Positions 47,101 through 59,263 of a stretch of DNA of 64,000 nucleotides are shown here, one piece after another. The notes beneath the pieces are model-generated. The model saw only the letters and a list, made by a program, of their open reading frames with translations, did not search any database and was not told where the DNA came from. Each line of letters begins with the position of its first letter. The first letter of the stretch is position 1. The translations under genes and the position numbers were made by a program. Source of the DNA: Lumnitzera littorea. Lineage: Eukaryota > Streptophyta > Magnoliopsida > Myrtales > Combretaceae. The DNA lies in the NCBI GenBank assembly GCA_024138015.1, contig JAMXBB010000011.1, positions 74,150,189 to 74,214,188 of the forward strand, written 5' to 3'.

Positions 47101-48682
47101 TGAGAGGAGTGCAATATATAGGTCCGTGAGACCATCCCTTAGTAAGACCACCGTAGTGGTCACCATGAAAGTGTGTGAGAAAGTAAGCTAAGCAACCCTC
47201 TATGTTACCATAACGAAATGCATCAACCGAGCAAGGTGTCCCTGCATCAAACACAAGTCCCAATTAATAAACAAGTTCGTAAAAACCCTAAAAAGTTTAC
47301 GGTAATACTACAGACAATTTCAATCAAGATGCACCTTGACAGTTTTAATAAGAATATACGTGCTTTTTTTCTGCCTTCTTTTCTTCTCCTTTAAATGGCA
47401 AGTACTGTTTTTGTTTCACCTTTGGTCCTTTTTTCTTAATTGCCTTATTTCATCCGACATTTCCCTAAATCAGGCATATATAAGAGAGAGACTTGAAATT
47501 CTAATCATTACAACACAAATCAAATGTAGATCAGATGTTTTGTCATACAGCTTTTGTTAATCAACAAAAAGCACATAAAACAGCCTAATAAGAAAAATCC
47601 GAAATTCCTCAAAACGACGACAAATTGTGAATCACATAAGTTACTACAAGACACCCTCATAGAGCTCCATGAATTCAAAAACCATTGCTAAATCCTTGAA
47701 ATTCAGAGCATGGGATTTGTACTTGGAATTCATTTCAATATGATTAAAAGCAAACAATCCTAAAATCACGAAGTTAAAAATGGATCACAAGATAAATCCA
47801 AATCAACTTTAATGCAAGCAATCAAACGCATACTTAGACAAACGTTACTATTAATTAGGGGTGTCAGGTGTGCACAAAACGAAACCAAACCAAGAATTTG
47901 TTCCTTTCCCCATCATATTGGTTTCATGCTCCAGTTTGAAATGAGGCTTGCAGTTAACACTTGAGCTGAACTAAAACAAACTGAATTCAATTTTCTCTCG
48001 CGAGGGTCAGTCCCTAGCTTGGCTTGAAAGTACACATTTGAAACAAAACCGACCATTTTGATTCAATTTGGACTGCAAACTAAACAAAACCAAGAATTGC
48101 AAATATCTCTCGCAACTCATTTTCAGTCAAATGACAATAACCTGGAATCTTCTTATAAAAGGGACAAACTCTAGGCTTTGACCTTATATCCGAAACTCCA
48201 CCATTCTCGTTCTTCTTTCTCAAAGATAACAGCTTCCCATTCAAATTCGATCCTGTGCCACTCAAAGTTTTCAACTTCTTCGACGAATCACCATCAACAT
48301 CAGCACCACCGTTTTCTCGCTTCTTCAACCCCCACAACTGAATCAAATCCACTTGCTTCATCTTCCTGTCCAACGTCGCTCCATTACATCCCACATTCGA
48401 ATTCTTTTTTGTACTCTCTGATGCTGCTAAGCACGACCAATCGCTTCCGCTGCGATAGAAACTTGAGGCGAAACTCTCCTCATCGTTGTTGTTATGGTCA
48501 TCGCGGGGGAGGGAGACAGAAGGAAAACCGTCCTCATCGAATTCGGCAGAAAGATGAGACGACTCGGGAGTGCGGAAGTACTCATCGTCACCGTCGCCGT
48601 AGAAGATGAGATCGCAATGATCCGTGTTTGTGATTGTGACTGGGGGTCTCACGCCGGCGTTTGAATTTTCGATTGCGCGCAT
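44132..48682 (-). CDS. SNM1: SNM1-type DNA cross-link repair nuclease (metallo-beta-lactamase/beta-CASP), nine exons
   Basis: Exons on the minus strand are 48682-48142, 47241-47061, 46966-46727, 46591-46447, 45133-44999, 44912-44846, 44731-44654, 44391-44339 and 44233-44132. All eight introns are GT..AG and phases fit, giving 513 residues plus stop. The start at 48682 is used because sequence upstream in the same frame looks like UTR. Residues 1-165 are acidic and poorly conserved. RVCPFYKKIPG (171-181) leads into the lactamase fold, with HFHGDH (204-209), ANHCPG (H266) and HTGDF (D288). The beta-CASP part has DTTYC (D312), SEHSSF (H469) and IIPTV (V491). Valine at the last position marks DNA-acting family members, as opposed to RNA-processing CPSF73 types. 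SNM1/PSO2 proteins are nuclear 5'-3' exonucleases acting in interstrand cross-link and oxidative damage repair. AATAAA on the minus strand (43684-43679) is a possible poly(A) signal. Confidence 0.95.
45270..45960 (-). repeat. LTR-like promoter segment inside SNM1 intron 4
   Basis: Intron 4 is 1,313 bases, by far the longest apart from intron 1. On the minus strand it holds TATAAATA (45540-45533) after AT-rich sequence. A purine-rich then GC-balanced leader follows (45525-45300), with motifs such as GTGGGGTTCGGAGCTC and TTTCATTCTGGAG. This resembles U3-R-U5 of a plant LTR. I cannot define TG..CA ends, a primer site or a duplication. The 82-codon plus-strand frame at 45502-45750 is a by-product. 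Confidence 0.35.
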
Positions 48683-49138
48683 TTTTGGTTGATTGGGGGA
48701 TGAAATTTGGAGCGGATTGAAAGTTGGCAGTTGCCAGTTGCGCGGCTGAGAGGTCCTGACAAAACGGTGGCCTTTGAACCGGCAAAAGAAATAAAAATAT
48801 ATAAATAAATAGGGAATATAAAAATTTAATCCGATTATCAAGGTTATATTATTTTTCCATTTTAATCCTATATCTTTGATTTTCTACATTCGAGTCTCAG
48901 CATTTACAAAAGAATTTTTTAACTTTTCGTTAGAGAGTGGCATATGGTGGCCTTTGATTGGTAGAAATAATTAATCTAATTAATATATATTATTTAATAA
49001 AATTATAAAAAATTAAAAATTAAAAAAGGGAATATAAAAAAAGAAGCAAACTACATTACAGTGACACATGGCAACTACAATTATTAATCTCTATGCACAT
49101 TACTTCATTGGTGAAACTCCTACTACTATCAAACTACA
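48683..49138. promoter_or_regulatory. SNM1 5' flank
   Basis: The first 100 bases upstream are GC-richer, as in a 5' UTR. Beyond 48780 the sequence becomes AT-rich, with TATATATTTTTATTTC-like runs on the minus strand but no single convincing TATA box. The reading frame stays open to 48841 on the minus strand, so an upstream start at 48841 cannot be fully excluded. Confidence 0.4.
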
Positions 49139-49437
49139 TACTGAAATAAAGGTAGAAAATAATATATTTTCACTATAATATTATAAATTTTGAAATAAAT
49201 AACAATGATAGTTGCAAACCTTAATGAGATGGAAAAACTAAAATAAAGATGGAAAATAATATATTTTCACTATAGTAATAGTATTAGAAATTTTGAAATA
49301 AATAACAATGATGGTTGCAAACCTTAATAAGATGGAAATATTGAAATAAAGGTGGAAAATAATATATTTTCACCATAGTATTAGAAATTTTAAAATAAAT
49401 AATACTAATGGTTACAAACCTTAATAAGATAGAAATG
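49139..49437. repeat. Three tandem copies of a ~100-bp AT-rich repeat
   Basis: Copies start at about 49141, 49240 and 49343. Each has GAAATAAAGRTGGAAAATAA, then ATATTTTCAC.ATA and GTTGCAAACCTTAATAAGAT. Units are 99-103 bases and highly similar. The overlapping short minus-strand frames (49284-49529, 49405-49602) arise from it. Confidence 0.88.
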
Positions 49438-50490
49438 GACAAAAGCATAAACCGTAAATCTATAAAAACAAATAAAGATTTTATTGGAGCAAAGCAAATT
49501 GGAAAGGTAGAATGGAAGAAATGTTTCAAATGTGATCTTATTGCGATAATACTCGTGCCAAACAGTCATAATTAGGCTCTTTTTCCTTCTTATATTGGGC
49601 ATTCATTTATTACTATTGTCTTACACCATGGGTTAATCACTATAATCACAAAAAGGAAAACGAAATAAAGAGATAAAAATAAAGGAAGAAGCATATACAA
49701 ATCGTGTAATATAAATTGATTAAATTTGGCATCGATATAGTTTTATACTCTAGATTAATACATCAATGTCTTTACAAAAAAAAAAGAAAAAAAAATGTAC
49801 AATTAATAATGAAATGATATCTAACAAAGATAGCATGATCAATGTTCAAAGTGGGATGGGTCTTGAAAACGATGAATTACAACTTTAACAACTTAATGTA
49901 GACAAACCCTTCGACCTTTCAAATATTACAACTCATAAACCTGCTGTTCAACGAAATATTGAAACATTAGCAATTATTCAAATGTAAAACGCAATATAAA
50001 TGAAGGTAAGGACGAAGGAAAGTAAACACACAAAGAAATGGTGTTGATTTACAAACTTCAGACAAATACAAACATTGCACTCTTTGTAGAGATATGCTCC
50101 AAATGCAACATGGCCATAATGTTGAAACTGGAAATATTGTGAGAAGATAGAAAAAAAAAATTATATTTCTTACTACACACAATTAACATTATCATGAATG
50201 AAATTACAAATAAATATATATATTGGTACATACCTAGTCCAAGTAATATAATACGAAACGATGAAAAAAGAAATTGTGAGAATGAAATGTCTTATTCACT
50301 TGAGGAGAATTGGAATCCAATTTTCCCTTTATTCCTTATTATAACATTCACTTGGTTTTTTGTTTCTGAATCGTGATTACTTAAAAATCCTTATTACGTA
50401 AAATCAAGTAATAGAGATTCTTTGATTCAATTAAAAAATCACAATTCCTTATAAAATTTCATATATTTTTTTTTAAATAATTTCTTATCA
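49438..50490. other. AT-rich spacer, no gene
   Basis: Two short frames (49967-50182 -, 50194-50376 +) are not recognised. No RNA gene or repeat pair is seen. Confidence 0.5.
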
Positions 50491-50494
50491 ATTT

Positions 50495-51085
50495 AACGAT
50501 AACTACCATTACTATTGTCATTACCATTATCGACCACTACTATTGCCATAGTCACTATCGACCATTACTACTACCACTATGACTGACCACCACTGCAACC
50601 ATTACCACCACCAACACTATTATTATCACACTGCTGTCACCACCATCATTTTACTGCCACCATCATCACTCTACTCCTATTATTACTATTGCCGTCGCTG
50701 CCGCCGCTACCGCTATCGCTGTCGCCGCCGCTATCATCACCACCTACCACTACCACTTACAGTCATCGCCACTGTCGCCACTGTCGCCACTAACCACCAA
50801 CCACTAATACTATTACCATCACACTGCTATCACCACCATCATCATTTTGCTCCTACCACTACTATTGCCGCTGCTATCATCACCACCACTACTATTATCA
50901 CCATAGCCGTAACTACCCACACCTCCCCTCTAAGCCACTACCCCAACCACCGTTACCACTATCAACCACCGCCACCGCCACCGCCACCGCCACCGCCACC
51001 GCCACCGCTACTACCGCCACCGCCATCATCATTGCTCGTAACCGCCATTAACTATTACCATCGTCTCTACGCCCATAGTTGATTT
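50495..51085. repeat. Imperfect trinucleotide-rich tract with a (CCACCG)n core
   Basis: About 590 bases are built almost entirely from C-, A- and T-containing triplets (CAC, ATC, ACT, GCC). It includes a near-perfect period-6 CCACCG run at about 50967-51008 and repeated blocks such as ACACTGCT.TCACCACCATCA (about 50631 and 50820). The 167-codon frame it creates (50579-51082) is His/Tyr/Pro-rich and periodic, so I treat it as a low-complexity by-product. Confidence 0.85.
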
Positions 51086-53860
51086 TTACCACTATCGTTT
51101 ATTACTTTAGAATTATTTAAGAAAAATTAAGGTATTTTAGTTGTTAACATTCTATTATGTATCTATTCTTAAGTTGTTTATTAATCCAACTAAATAAAGT
51201 AATAAGTATTACACGCTTATTACATTCCTTAAAAATTTCAATTATATCGCTTCCTTATTCCACTCAGTGAAGCGAACAAGTTGAAATAGAGTATCAATAC
51301 ACTTAAAAAAAAAACAAATAAAAATAATTTAGAGGGTTAAACGAAAACAAATTATTTAGAGAGAGAGTCAAATAGAAATAAATAATTTGGATGCTTTAAC
51401 ATTGAAGAGAATCAAATGAAAGTAAATTAATATTGAGAGTTGGTGTTCTCAATAGTTACACGTGTAAACATGCAAGCAAGTAATTGTGAACATGCTCTAC
51501 TGTTTTGAGATTAGTTGCATTATCCAATTACAAATTTACCTGATACAGTAGTTAAGAGAAAATGATGTCGTTGAAACAATTACTCCAAAAGAAACTCGCT
51601 TAAAAGTTGGTTGAAAAATAATATACTATTAATTCCATGAAAAGCAAATAAAAGATATACATAATAAAATCGGATTATATACTTACCTTAATTGGCAATA
51701 AAAAAAAAAACATAATCATGAATGGATTATATAATATACTATTACTTAATAGAATGAAAGGTTGAAAGGTAGGTAGAAATTAAATGATCTCTTTTACCTT
51801 TTTATAGTTGTTTGCGTGAACGAAAATTCATAATTCTACATTAGAAAATCTAAAAGAGATAAAGTTTCTGTTAGTAAATAGATTAATATGTGAATGGTGA
51901 AGATGGGAACATTCTGATAGAACTAATGGGGGTGTTAAAAGCAGTTTTTTAACGTCGAACATACCATATAATGAGAGTTAAATGCAATTGAATGTGAACG
52001 TGGTTAATAGACTTCCAAATTAAGTTGCATTGTGTTGGAGTTATTAAAAAAGTGAAGAAGCCAAGTAGCATGAGTGGTTGAGTGGCAAAAGTGGATGCGT
52101 ATGTTGTAGTTTTCCATTTCCGTAAACGTATAGAAATAGTTATGCAAAAAGTGAAGAGTGGCATGAGTGATTTGGTGACAAAACTATGAGGGTATGTTAC
52201 TGTTTTTGTCTATGAACTTGCAAAAATACAGTGTAGTAAATGTGGGACAATAAGAGATATACAATAAGTTAATATTTATGGGAGTCAAATAAAAACTACT
52301 TTCTTAATATTAATAAATAGAGCCGGGATACTTACTTAGGTATCGATACCTAACCCATCCTTTTATCACGAGTCAGCTAATATGGCCTTGCAGTCCTGGC
52401 TTTTTTTTCTATGTTTTTTTTCTTTTTTGTTTTTTCAAATTTCAATTGAAGAAGTGTTAAAACATGCTTAGTAAATTTCCAATGGCCATATTCATATCCA
52501 ACCATTCCATTTTCTCTTTTTATTATTTTTGTTCCCTTTTTATTTTTTGCCTGCAATCAGAAATAACTTATTATTATCATATGTAATATTAATGAAATAG
52601 TTACCTAGACTTTAAAAATCCTTAAAATATATTTTATATATAGTTTGAAAAGTAATGATAATGTGGGATATGCAAAAGATTTTAAAAAATTAATAAGTAA
52701 TTTGGTTAAATAGTCATTTATAAAATAGGGGGTTACTTAAAGAAAAAGTTGCTTAGAATGTTAACATAGTACCATAAACATCTCATGTGAATACCCTTTT
52801 ATAAACACACTCTTCAAGTGATTAGAATGGTCATGGAAACCACCATCAGTGACCCAAGGGTAGCCAACTCTAGTGTGTTGCATGACCCTCTTAGGTATCC
52901 ACAAGCAACTTACCCTTGATGTGAACTTATTTTTTTTCTAAAACTTTTTGCAATTTTTTTATTTTCTAAATTTAATATTTATTTATTACCTTATTTAATA
53001 TTTTATTATACTATTTATTTAATATGAATACGTGAACTAATAAGATGGTGCCACATAGCTAGATTTTTAATTTTTCTGTATTTTCCCTTTTCTACTTTTT
53101 TTTTTATTAATTTTACTTAATTTAATAGTATTATTATTCTATATAATTATGTGGACAAATGGAATTGTGTAACATGTTAAATCTAACAAAAAAAGTTAAT
53201 GATGTCGTTAAAACTACTCGTTGGCAACATTTACAAATGTTAAGGGCTAAAATATAAAAAAATCAAATGTTTAGATCTGAAATAGAAAAATATTGAAACA
53301 TTGAGAACTAAATTTGTACTTTTCCTAAAGAAATAAATGATGGATTTCTTACTATGTTTTGGCACTCTTTCATGGAAAAGAAATGGACAAAAACAAATGC
53401 TAAGAAAAAGAAATGAGTGGAAATAGAAAGATGCATAATTTCCAATTTGTATTTGGAAATATTGGAAGGAAATTGAGATAAATATTACCAATCCATTATT
53501 TGGTTAGTTCTAGCGAAAAGAAATTGATGAAAACAAAGTTACTATTTGATGAAATTACTCTCAATTTATTTGGATGATTATTGTTATATGGAGCAAATTT
53601 GTCATTGTAACCTATATAACCATCAATTTCCATCCATTTCTCTCCTATTCTGGAGAGGAGAAATAAACTTCAAAGTGGGAACTTTTTCTTCCATTTTTAT
53701 CCTTCACTTAAATTACCAACTTTTCCTTCCACTTTTATCCTTCACTCAAGTTACCAAACATAAAATTTCCTTTTATTTCTACCCTCCTAATTGTAACACC
53801 TTGCCTCTCAAGACATCTACTTATACTTTTTCCTCTAAACTTAGTGCTTAAGAGACGTTT
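51086..53860. other. AT-rich spacer, no gene
   Basis: Frames at 51949-52164 (-), 53240-53491 (-) and 53546-53851 (+) have no known domains. A weak direct repeat (AAG..AGTGGCATGAGTG.TTGGTG-type) occurs near 52070-52100 and 52150-52185. A 14-base palindrome AGGTATCGATACCT lies near 52339-52352. Confidence 0.45.
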
Positions 53861-55647
53861 TGTTATGCCACCCCCAAGTGGAGGATAAGGCTAAACTCGT
53901 AACCACTAATTAACCTAACTCTACAAACTATATAAAATTTTCAAAACTTCTCGTCATTATAAACAAATAACAAAGTGAAAGTATTATAAAATCTATCATA
54001 TCCAGAGTTTTACATTTTCAACTACATTATTCTAGGTATAGTTTTCCATTTGTAATCTTTACATTGAAAACCTATGATGTAATATGACAATCTTCTTGCT
54101 GAGTAGCAACTAAATTCTTCATATAATATCATGTTACTTCTCCCTTAATTACCTAGCATAACTTCCAAGTCCAAGCTTACTTTATATTTGGTACCTAACT
54201 AAGATAAGCTAACCCCTTAGTTCAGGTTTTGAGTCAATTGAGCATAAACTAAAATATAAGAAAGTCATAAAAAACATAACAACTAGGTGCATGCAGATAT
54301 AGACATCATATATCCAATTATCCTTGTATCATCAATAACCCAACACATCCGAGTAACATACTAATGGCATTTGCATTATAACTAAGTATTCTAAATACAT
54401 AATCAAAATAACCTAAGATAGTTCACATTATGACTATGACCAAGCACACTTAAGTATGCAATCAGTAACCCAGCATACATAATCAATAATTTAGCATATC
54501 TAAGTGTCAAATTGATATAAACCACATGCACAACGTTTTGTGCATCAGACAAATACCATACTATGTACGTGAATACATTGGTACCAATATCCTAACCAAA
54601 TCTAATTTTTCATTTAGTTAGTCGACACTCTTGGACATCTAGATACAAAGTCCAGAAACCTAAGATAACAAGGAGCTACCAAACCTAACATAGCTAAAAC
54701 CACATTAAGCAGTTAGAATTAATTAAGCAATGTATATCAATATGCTTAAAACCCAGCTTAACAATGTCTTAGCAGAGACACCTAACCCATAAGTCCATTT
54801 CATGCTATGCCATGAATAGAATCAAATAGCATATTTAGCCTAACCAAGTATGAATTCCAAATCAACCTAGCTAAGTAAAGTTTCCAAGTCAATCAAGCTA
54901 AATGTAACTTCTAGCCAAATACTAAGAACTGAGAATAGGCCAACCAAGCTTAGCTTTCAGCACATTAGTCAGATATCTCAATTATCAATCAAGATTCACT
55001 AAGTCACAAGCAAATATGATTAATCATCATATAAGCGCAAATGCTCTCATCAACTAAGCACAATTGCATATTGAATTGAATTTGCTAGTTTTAGTTTTTT
55101 TTTTTCCCTTTTAATTCCATTCGATCCTTGTTATTTTGTGAAGTTAAGGAATCTCATTCTTATACCTATTCATTTGCTATGTAGCTTTAGGTCAGGCATC
55201 ACATTATTTGGTAAGAATTCTAATTGAATACTCGCTACTATTATTCTTATTATTATTTGATCATGAAACCCTTCCTTCCATGCAAGTTCGTAAGACTAAA
55301 GCTTCTCTAAGTGCAAGGAGAATATTTCGATCTGACCAAGCAAAGGAAACACAACATCCGGATGCCATCTTAGAAATCTACTTAGTAATTATATGCATAT
55401 TATGTGGCTTGTTCACTATTCAATCATCCTCCTTAGTTATTTTTCCTATCTGTCACAACACCATTAGGAATAATTCATCATCTCTAAATTAACTTTCTAC
55501 CACCATGACACCTAAAATGATTGGCCTTGTAGCTTCATCAAACCATTAACTTAAGGATATAATCGGGGCAGGTTTGGCAATTTTAGTACTCATCTCGTTA
55601 CCTGTAAGGTGTCCTAAGACCCTATAAAGTTTTCAGGATGTTACTCA
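53861..55647 (-). repeat. Possible solo LTR, minus strand
   Basis: On the minus strand it starts TGAGTAACATCCTGAAAACT, close to the common TGTAACA..CCGAAAA start of plant gypsy LTRs. It ends GGGGGTGGCATAACA, like GGGCGTGACA. Both ends are TG..CA. No second copy exists in the window and no target duplication is evident. The 94-codon frame at 55208-55492 (+) inside is unrecognised and probably not a gene. Confidence 0.4.
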
Positions 55648-58600
55648 AGATTCGCCTAATAAGCCTATTGGAAAACCCAAAGCTTGTTTTCTTCTTCTTC
55701 TTTTTTTTCCCTAAGTGATGTGAATTTAATTGCACAAATTAAATAGGTATAAAATGTAAAGATTAGGAAAAGCGAAACACTGAAAATTTATCGACGCAAA
55801 GTAGTACTATGAATTAGCAATGAATGTTAAACTAGAAATTGCATAGAATTTATTTCAACAAATAGCAAGCTCCTTGTTTTTGTTACAAGTAAAGAAAACC
55901 TCAAAAACTATTGCTCAATCAAATCCTATTACTTTCCTGTCGAGAAAAAATATACTTTTATACTATGTAAATAAAAGAATAACATACACTATAATATAGA
56001 CATCTTTATAATTATCATCTATATAGTTTTACCCTATAATGAGAAGGAAAAATGCTTTCCAGCTAACAAAAAAAAAATCATAAAGAAATAAATAAACAAG
56101 CCATAAATAAAAGAATCGGTTTTATAGGAAAAGCAAATTTGATGATTACATATCAAAATATAACATCTTCATAATAGTGTAAACCCAAAACAATCAACCT
56201 TTTACTTTATTATATTAGATTTACTATATTTAAACATAATAACATCATATCCATACTTAATAAAAAGTATGAAATTTAGAAACGTACTAGTTTTCTTACT
56301 GGTAATTTTTATTTCCTCTAATATGTTATACTTAAGTTACTTCTTACTAGGTGGTGAGTTTCCTAATGGGTTTTTTAAAAAAACCTAGAACTCATCTCAA
56401 AACTCTAGCAAGAAATATCCTATAAGGTTTTTACATCAACCTGTATAATCGCATCCCTACATTAACGAGGTGCTAACATACATATTACTAAGTTATTCTC
56501 AAAGTAACAATAAACTTCTAAAATTAAATTATATGCTATTTCTACTTGATATTTACATCACAAATATAAGATGTAGTGAACTTTCTTTCCATTTATTATA
56601 AAATAGATGTGCATATATTATTGATACATGTAAAACCTACCCCGAAAATGTTATATATATTTATTAATAAAATGCAAATCATCCCCACTAGGTATACATA
56701 AAGGGAGATTGAGGCAAAGACCGATAGAATTGTATAATCAATAACTAAGAAACAATTTTTGAATGCAGACTGAGCAGCAACTAAACTTAAGGATACATAT
56801 TTGCGATGTGCAAGTAAGTTAAACAGGTCAATCTGATATGATCCACTTCGGTCCATAGATTAACTGAGCCAACAAATTTTAGTCCATTTTATAAATGGGT
56901 CAGAATTTAACTGGTCCAATACAGTCTCCTTTAGCTTGTATTTAAGCAAATCATTTTTTTTAGTTAAACTCGTAATTTTTTTGCAGATTATACCGACTGG
57001 CCTGCGTAACTCGCTCTACTTATACAACCCTACTCTTATGTCATGGGTTTCCTGGGGCTAATTTCCCTTTTTTTCCCATTTTTTTTTTCAAAGAAATTAC
57101 TCTCCTTTATAGGTTATGTTTGAATTGTCTTTTTTTTTTTTTTTTGTATTTTATTTGCATCTTATTTGTATTTAATTTATATTTATTTGAAATTTTGTAT
57201 TTAAAAAACTATATTATCTGTTTTTGTTTCAGTTTTATAATTATGATAAGAATGATAATTTGAGTGTTAAAATTAAGAAATAAAAAGTCATATTTTTAAG
57301 AGAAAATATTTGAAAGAATATATTTTATGCATTAGAAATGATTATTTTAATTGGTATTTTTGTAACTTTATTGAAGGTATATAAAATTACATTTTTATCT
57401 TTTTAATATCTTATTCTTATCAAACACAAGATTAAAGTAAACACTAATAAGATATCAATAAAAAAGAAAAAAGATGAATCAAATGGAAGCTTATAACAGA
57501 TTGTGACGATGGGAATTTGATACATGAGCAAGCAAAGCAAAGGAGGTGGTGGAGAATCCTTCGCACAAGGAAGAATTAAATTGCGGAGAGTTGGATAATT
57601 ATTCCAAGCCGGTCTAATTTATATGACTCTTTGAACATAAGTTTATCTTAATTTAGTATTTGTAAAAATTTTATAATATACTTCATAAATAGTAGTACAT
57701 TATATTATATACTTGATCTCAATTCCTCACTTTTAGGGTTATTAACGTTTGACCTAATATACTTTAATTTATAAATGATATTGGCTGTATTTTATATTTT
57801 TTTTCTAACAGGTTTCCCCAAATGCGGTTTTTAAAAAGGATAATATTTTTCCAGATATATCCTAAGCTTGCTCGGTCCAATTGCAAAATGTTGGTAGTAG
57901 TTTTGGTGGCTAACTTCAAATTTGCCACACTTCTTCTGTTATCACGTTTGCAAATTGTGTCTTTACTTAAATTGACAAGAATTTGATGATCGTATAAAGG
58001 TAGTTTCCTACTAATACATGGAATCCACGCAGCAAGGTGCTATACTTACTAATATTCACATCTCAGGGGATATTTTACTCATTTTATTATCAACAGTAAT
58101 TAATGTATATATATATATATTATCATACATGATATACCATGTGTTCTTAGTAAATTATCATGCTTCATGGGTGTAATTTTATTTATATTTTATCAATCTC
58201 TAAAGCCAAATAGATTATTTCTAAGGTCTCTAAGGTCTCCTTATATATTAGAGGTCAAAATTCAAGTTCCAAATAATCACAAGTGATACCGAATTATTCA
58301 CATTTCATTAAATTGAATCTATGGTAATCTTATTTCGCAAAATAGAACTATATAGGATCACTTGCTTTAACTCCTTTGACATCACCATAAAGTTTAACCA
58401 ATGCTTCAATGTCCTAAATTAAGGAATTTGGAACTTAAGGTTATCACAGTAATGTTATCCCAACACATAGTGTTGATTATATCTTCGTTTTACCATTTCA
58501 CGTTGTTAAGGATAATGGTGTGTAGTACTACTAAATACTAATTGGTCAGTCCCTGGTTCCAACTGTAGTGGAACGAGAGAAACCTCATTTTAGTAGCTAT

Positions 58601-58927
58601 TATGGGAATTAAGGTTTATACAACATGATCCGGAGCAAGCAATCCCAACAGGTCTGAATAAAAAAAGAAAAAAGAAATTTCAATGTCAAATCCTCAATTT
58701 CTACCTAATGTTCTATTTTATTCATTCACTTTTCCATTTGAATCTTCAATAAAAAAACAAAAAGGATTTTAATTAAATGTTGAATATTCCACCTTTAACT
58801 TATTAATAGCCCTAATAATAAAATTGATAATGATATACACAAGACCAAAACCAATTAATTTAATAACATTGACCACGGTTCGATTTCAACCTTTAAGAAA
58901 CTTTCCTAAAATTTTTCGAATCTCTTC
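55648..58927. other. AT-rich spacer, no gene
   Basis: Homopolymer and AT-rich sequence, with a T-run at about 57130-57146 and a TA run near 58110-58122. The frame at 56596-56856 (-) has no recognisable domain. Confidence 0.5.
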
Positions 58928-59035
58928 ATGCATGTAAATAATTATACACCACAATTAGGGAGGTTACCTCAATCAATGAGAAAAAGGTTTTCGAATAATG
59001 TTAATGTTAGTGGATGTTTTAAGACCTTTCACCAG

Positions 59036-59263
59036 TTTTCCATCAAAAGACATCCATTCCTCAAGGAAGATTACGCTATTCGCTTGCCAGCTTCCCTCCT
59101 AAGGACAAAAGTACAAGCTAGAGCTTTCAACGAATTGAAGCTGCTCTTAATAGGCCCACCCATGCTCTCAAGGCCTATCCGTGGAGAAGAACTCTACTTG
59201 TATTTGCTAATGAGTAGCTGGGCTCTCTCCCTTGTCCTGGTCCAAGCTGAATATAAAGAGTAA
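59036..59263 (+). pseudogene. Orphan Ty3/gypsy RT-RNase H junction fragment
   Basis: The 3' part of the open frame 58928-59263 reads KRHPFLKEDYAIRLPA, then AFNELKLLLIGPPMLSRPIR and GEELYLYLLMSSWALSLVLV. This follows the gypsy pattern 'PFF..L...W...C..AF..LK..L..PPLLS.P..GE.LYLYL.VS..A.S.VLV.EE', the end of RT and start of RNase H. It is closest in style to Tat-type elements. The frame is intact for over 70 codons but nothing recognisable lies on either side, and no LTR or RT palm is near. It is a displaced or isolated fragment, not an active gene. Confidence 0.75.

Noticed and set aside
48683..48841. Upstream in-frame extension of SNM1 (start at 48841)
   Set aside because: The added residues are hydrophobic and AT-driven, then basic, unlike an SNM1 N-terminus. 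Position 48682 gives a plausible start after a UTR-like stretch, though the alternative is not fully excluded.
50579..51082. 167-codon plus-strand frame
   Set aside because: It arises from a trinucleotide-rich tract. The His/Tyr/Pro-rich, periodic protein has no domain, start context or flanking gene structure.
52339..52352. 14-base palindrome AGGTATCGATACCT
   Set aside because: A single palindrome without repeats, operator pairs or a nearby promoter; chance is sufficient.
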